DNA of 31,399 nucleotides from an uncultured Erysipelotrichales bacterium (lineage in GTDB: Bacteria > Bacillota_I > Bacilli_A > Erysipelotrichales > Coprobacillaceae): positions 1-31,399 of the forward strand of contig CAJTTM010000029.1 in the NCBI GenBank assembly GCA_910579135.1. The letters run 5' to 3'. Below the pieces are notes generated by a model. It did not search any database and was not told where the DNA came from. It saw only the letters and a program-made list of their open reading frames with translations. Of the stretch, positions 31,337 through 31,399 are shown one piece after another. Position 1 is the first letter of the stretch, and each line of letters starts with the position of its first letter. Position numbers and translations under genes: made by a program.

Positions 31337-31399
31337 TAACTAAATTTGTTACTATTCATAATATAATAATAAAAATCAATGTTATTTATTTTCATATTA

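Noticed and set aside
1..31399. CRISPR arrays, tRNA or rRNA genes, insertion sequences, phage or defence genes
   Set aside because: Looked for spaced repeats, cloverleaf-like sequence, transposase or integrase motifs and terminal inverted repeats; none seen.

Overview
The window comes from a low-GC (about 30% by eye) Gram-positive anaerobe. Strong AGGAGG-type ribosome sites, TTGACA/TATAAT promoters, A+T-rich codon use and many hairpin-plus-T-run terminators all point to Bacillota. The gene set (fermentative AdhE, MarR-linked paired ABC exporters, an aldo/keto reductase with ferredoxin cysteines, NlpC/P60 with Ig-like repeats) fits a gut commensal of the Erysipelotrichales/Coprobacillaceae type. 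This placement is inferred from style and content, not from a marker gene. I see no rRNA, tRNA, insertion sequence, phage gene or CRISPR array. No gene-free stretch exceeds 300 bases.

Layout. 1-5053 is an aromatic amino acid operon: the tail of a probable DAHP synthase, then aroB, aroA, aroC, pheA and aroK, tightly packed with several overlaps. It carries shikimate-pathway flux to chorismate and on to phenylpyruvate. A hairpin that also hides the next ribosome site separates it from a TIM-barrel gene of unknown function (5098-5769). At 5801-5962 a clear promoter, a yybP-ykoY manganese aptamer and a competing terminator precede a CaCA-family cation exchanger. adhE follows (7097-9730), with a likely Rex half-site at its promoter. 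A membrane block comes next: VanZ-like, NusG_II-like, and the branched-chain amino acid exporter pair AzlC/AzlD.

11930-16043 is a self-contained drug-efflux operon: a strong promoter with a 30-bp palindromic operator, a MarR repressor, and two ABC half-transporters whose motifs predict a heterodimer with one degenerate ATP site. 16268-19377 is a purine salvage pair (NCS2 permease plus adenine deaminase). A MurR/RpiR regulator (minus strand) diverges from a 6-phospho-beta-glucosidase at 19442-21945. An operon of a frameshifted HAD phosphatase and two aldo/keto reductases follows (22056-24845).

The last part is envelope and phosphate related: a VanY-type carboxypeptidase, a secreted NlpC/P60 hydrolase, a metallophosphoesterase, a small helical protein, and polyphosphate kinase (29294-31336).

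Most of the window is ordinary core metabolism. The items most worth a second look are the manganese riboswitch controlling a CaCA exchanger, the HAD gene whose broken frame is restored exactly by a -1 slip at A AAA AAG, the MarR palindrome, and the hairpin between aroK and the TIM-barrel gene.
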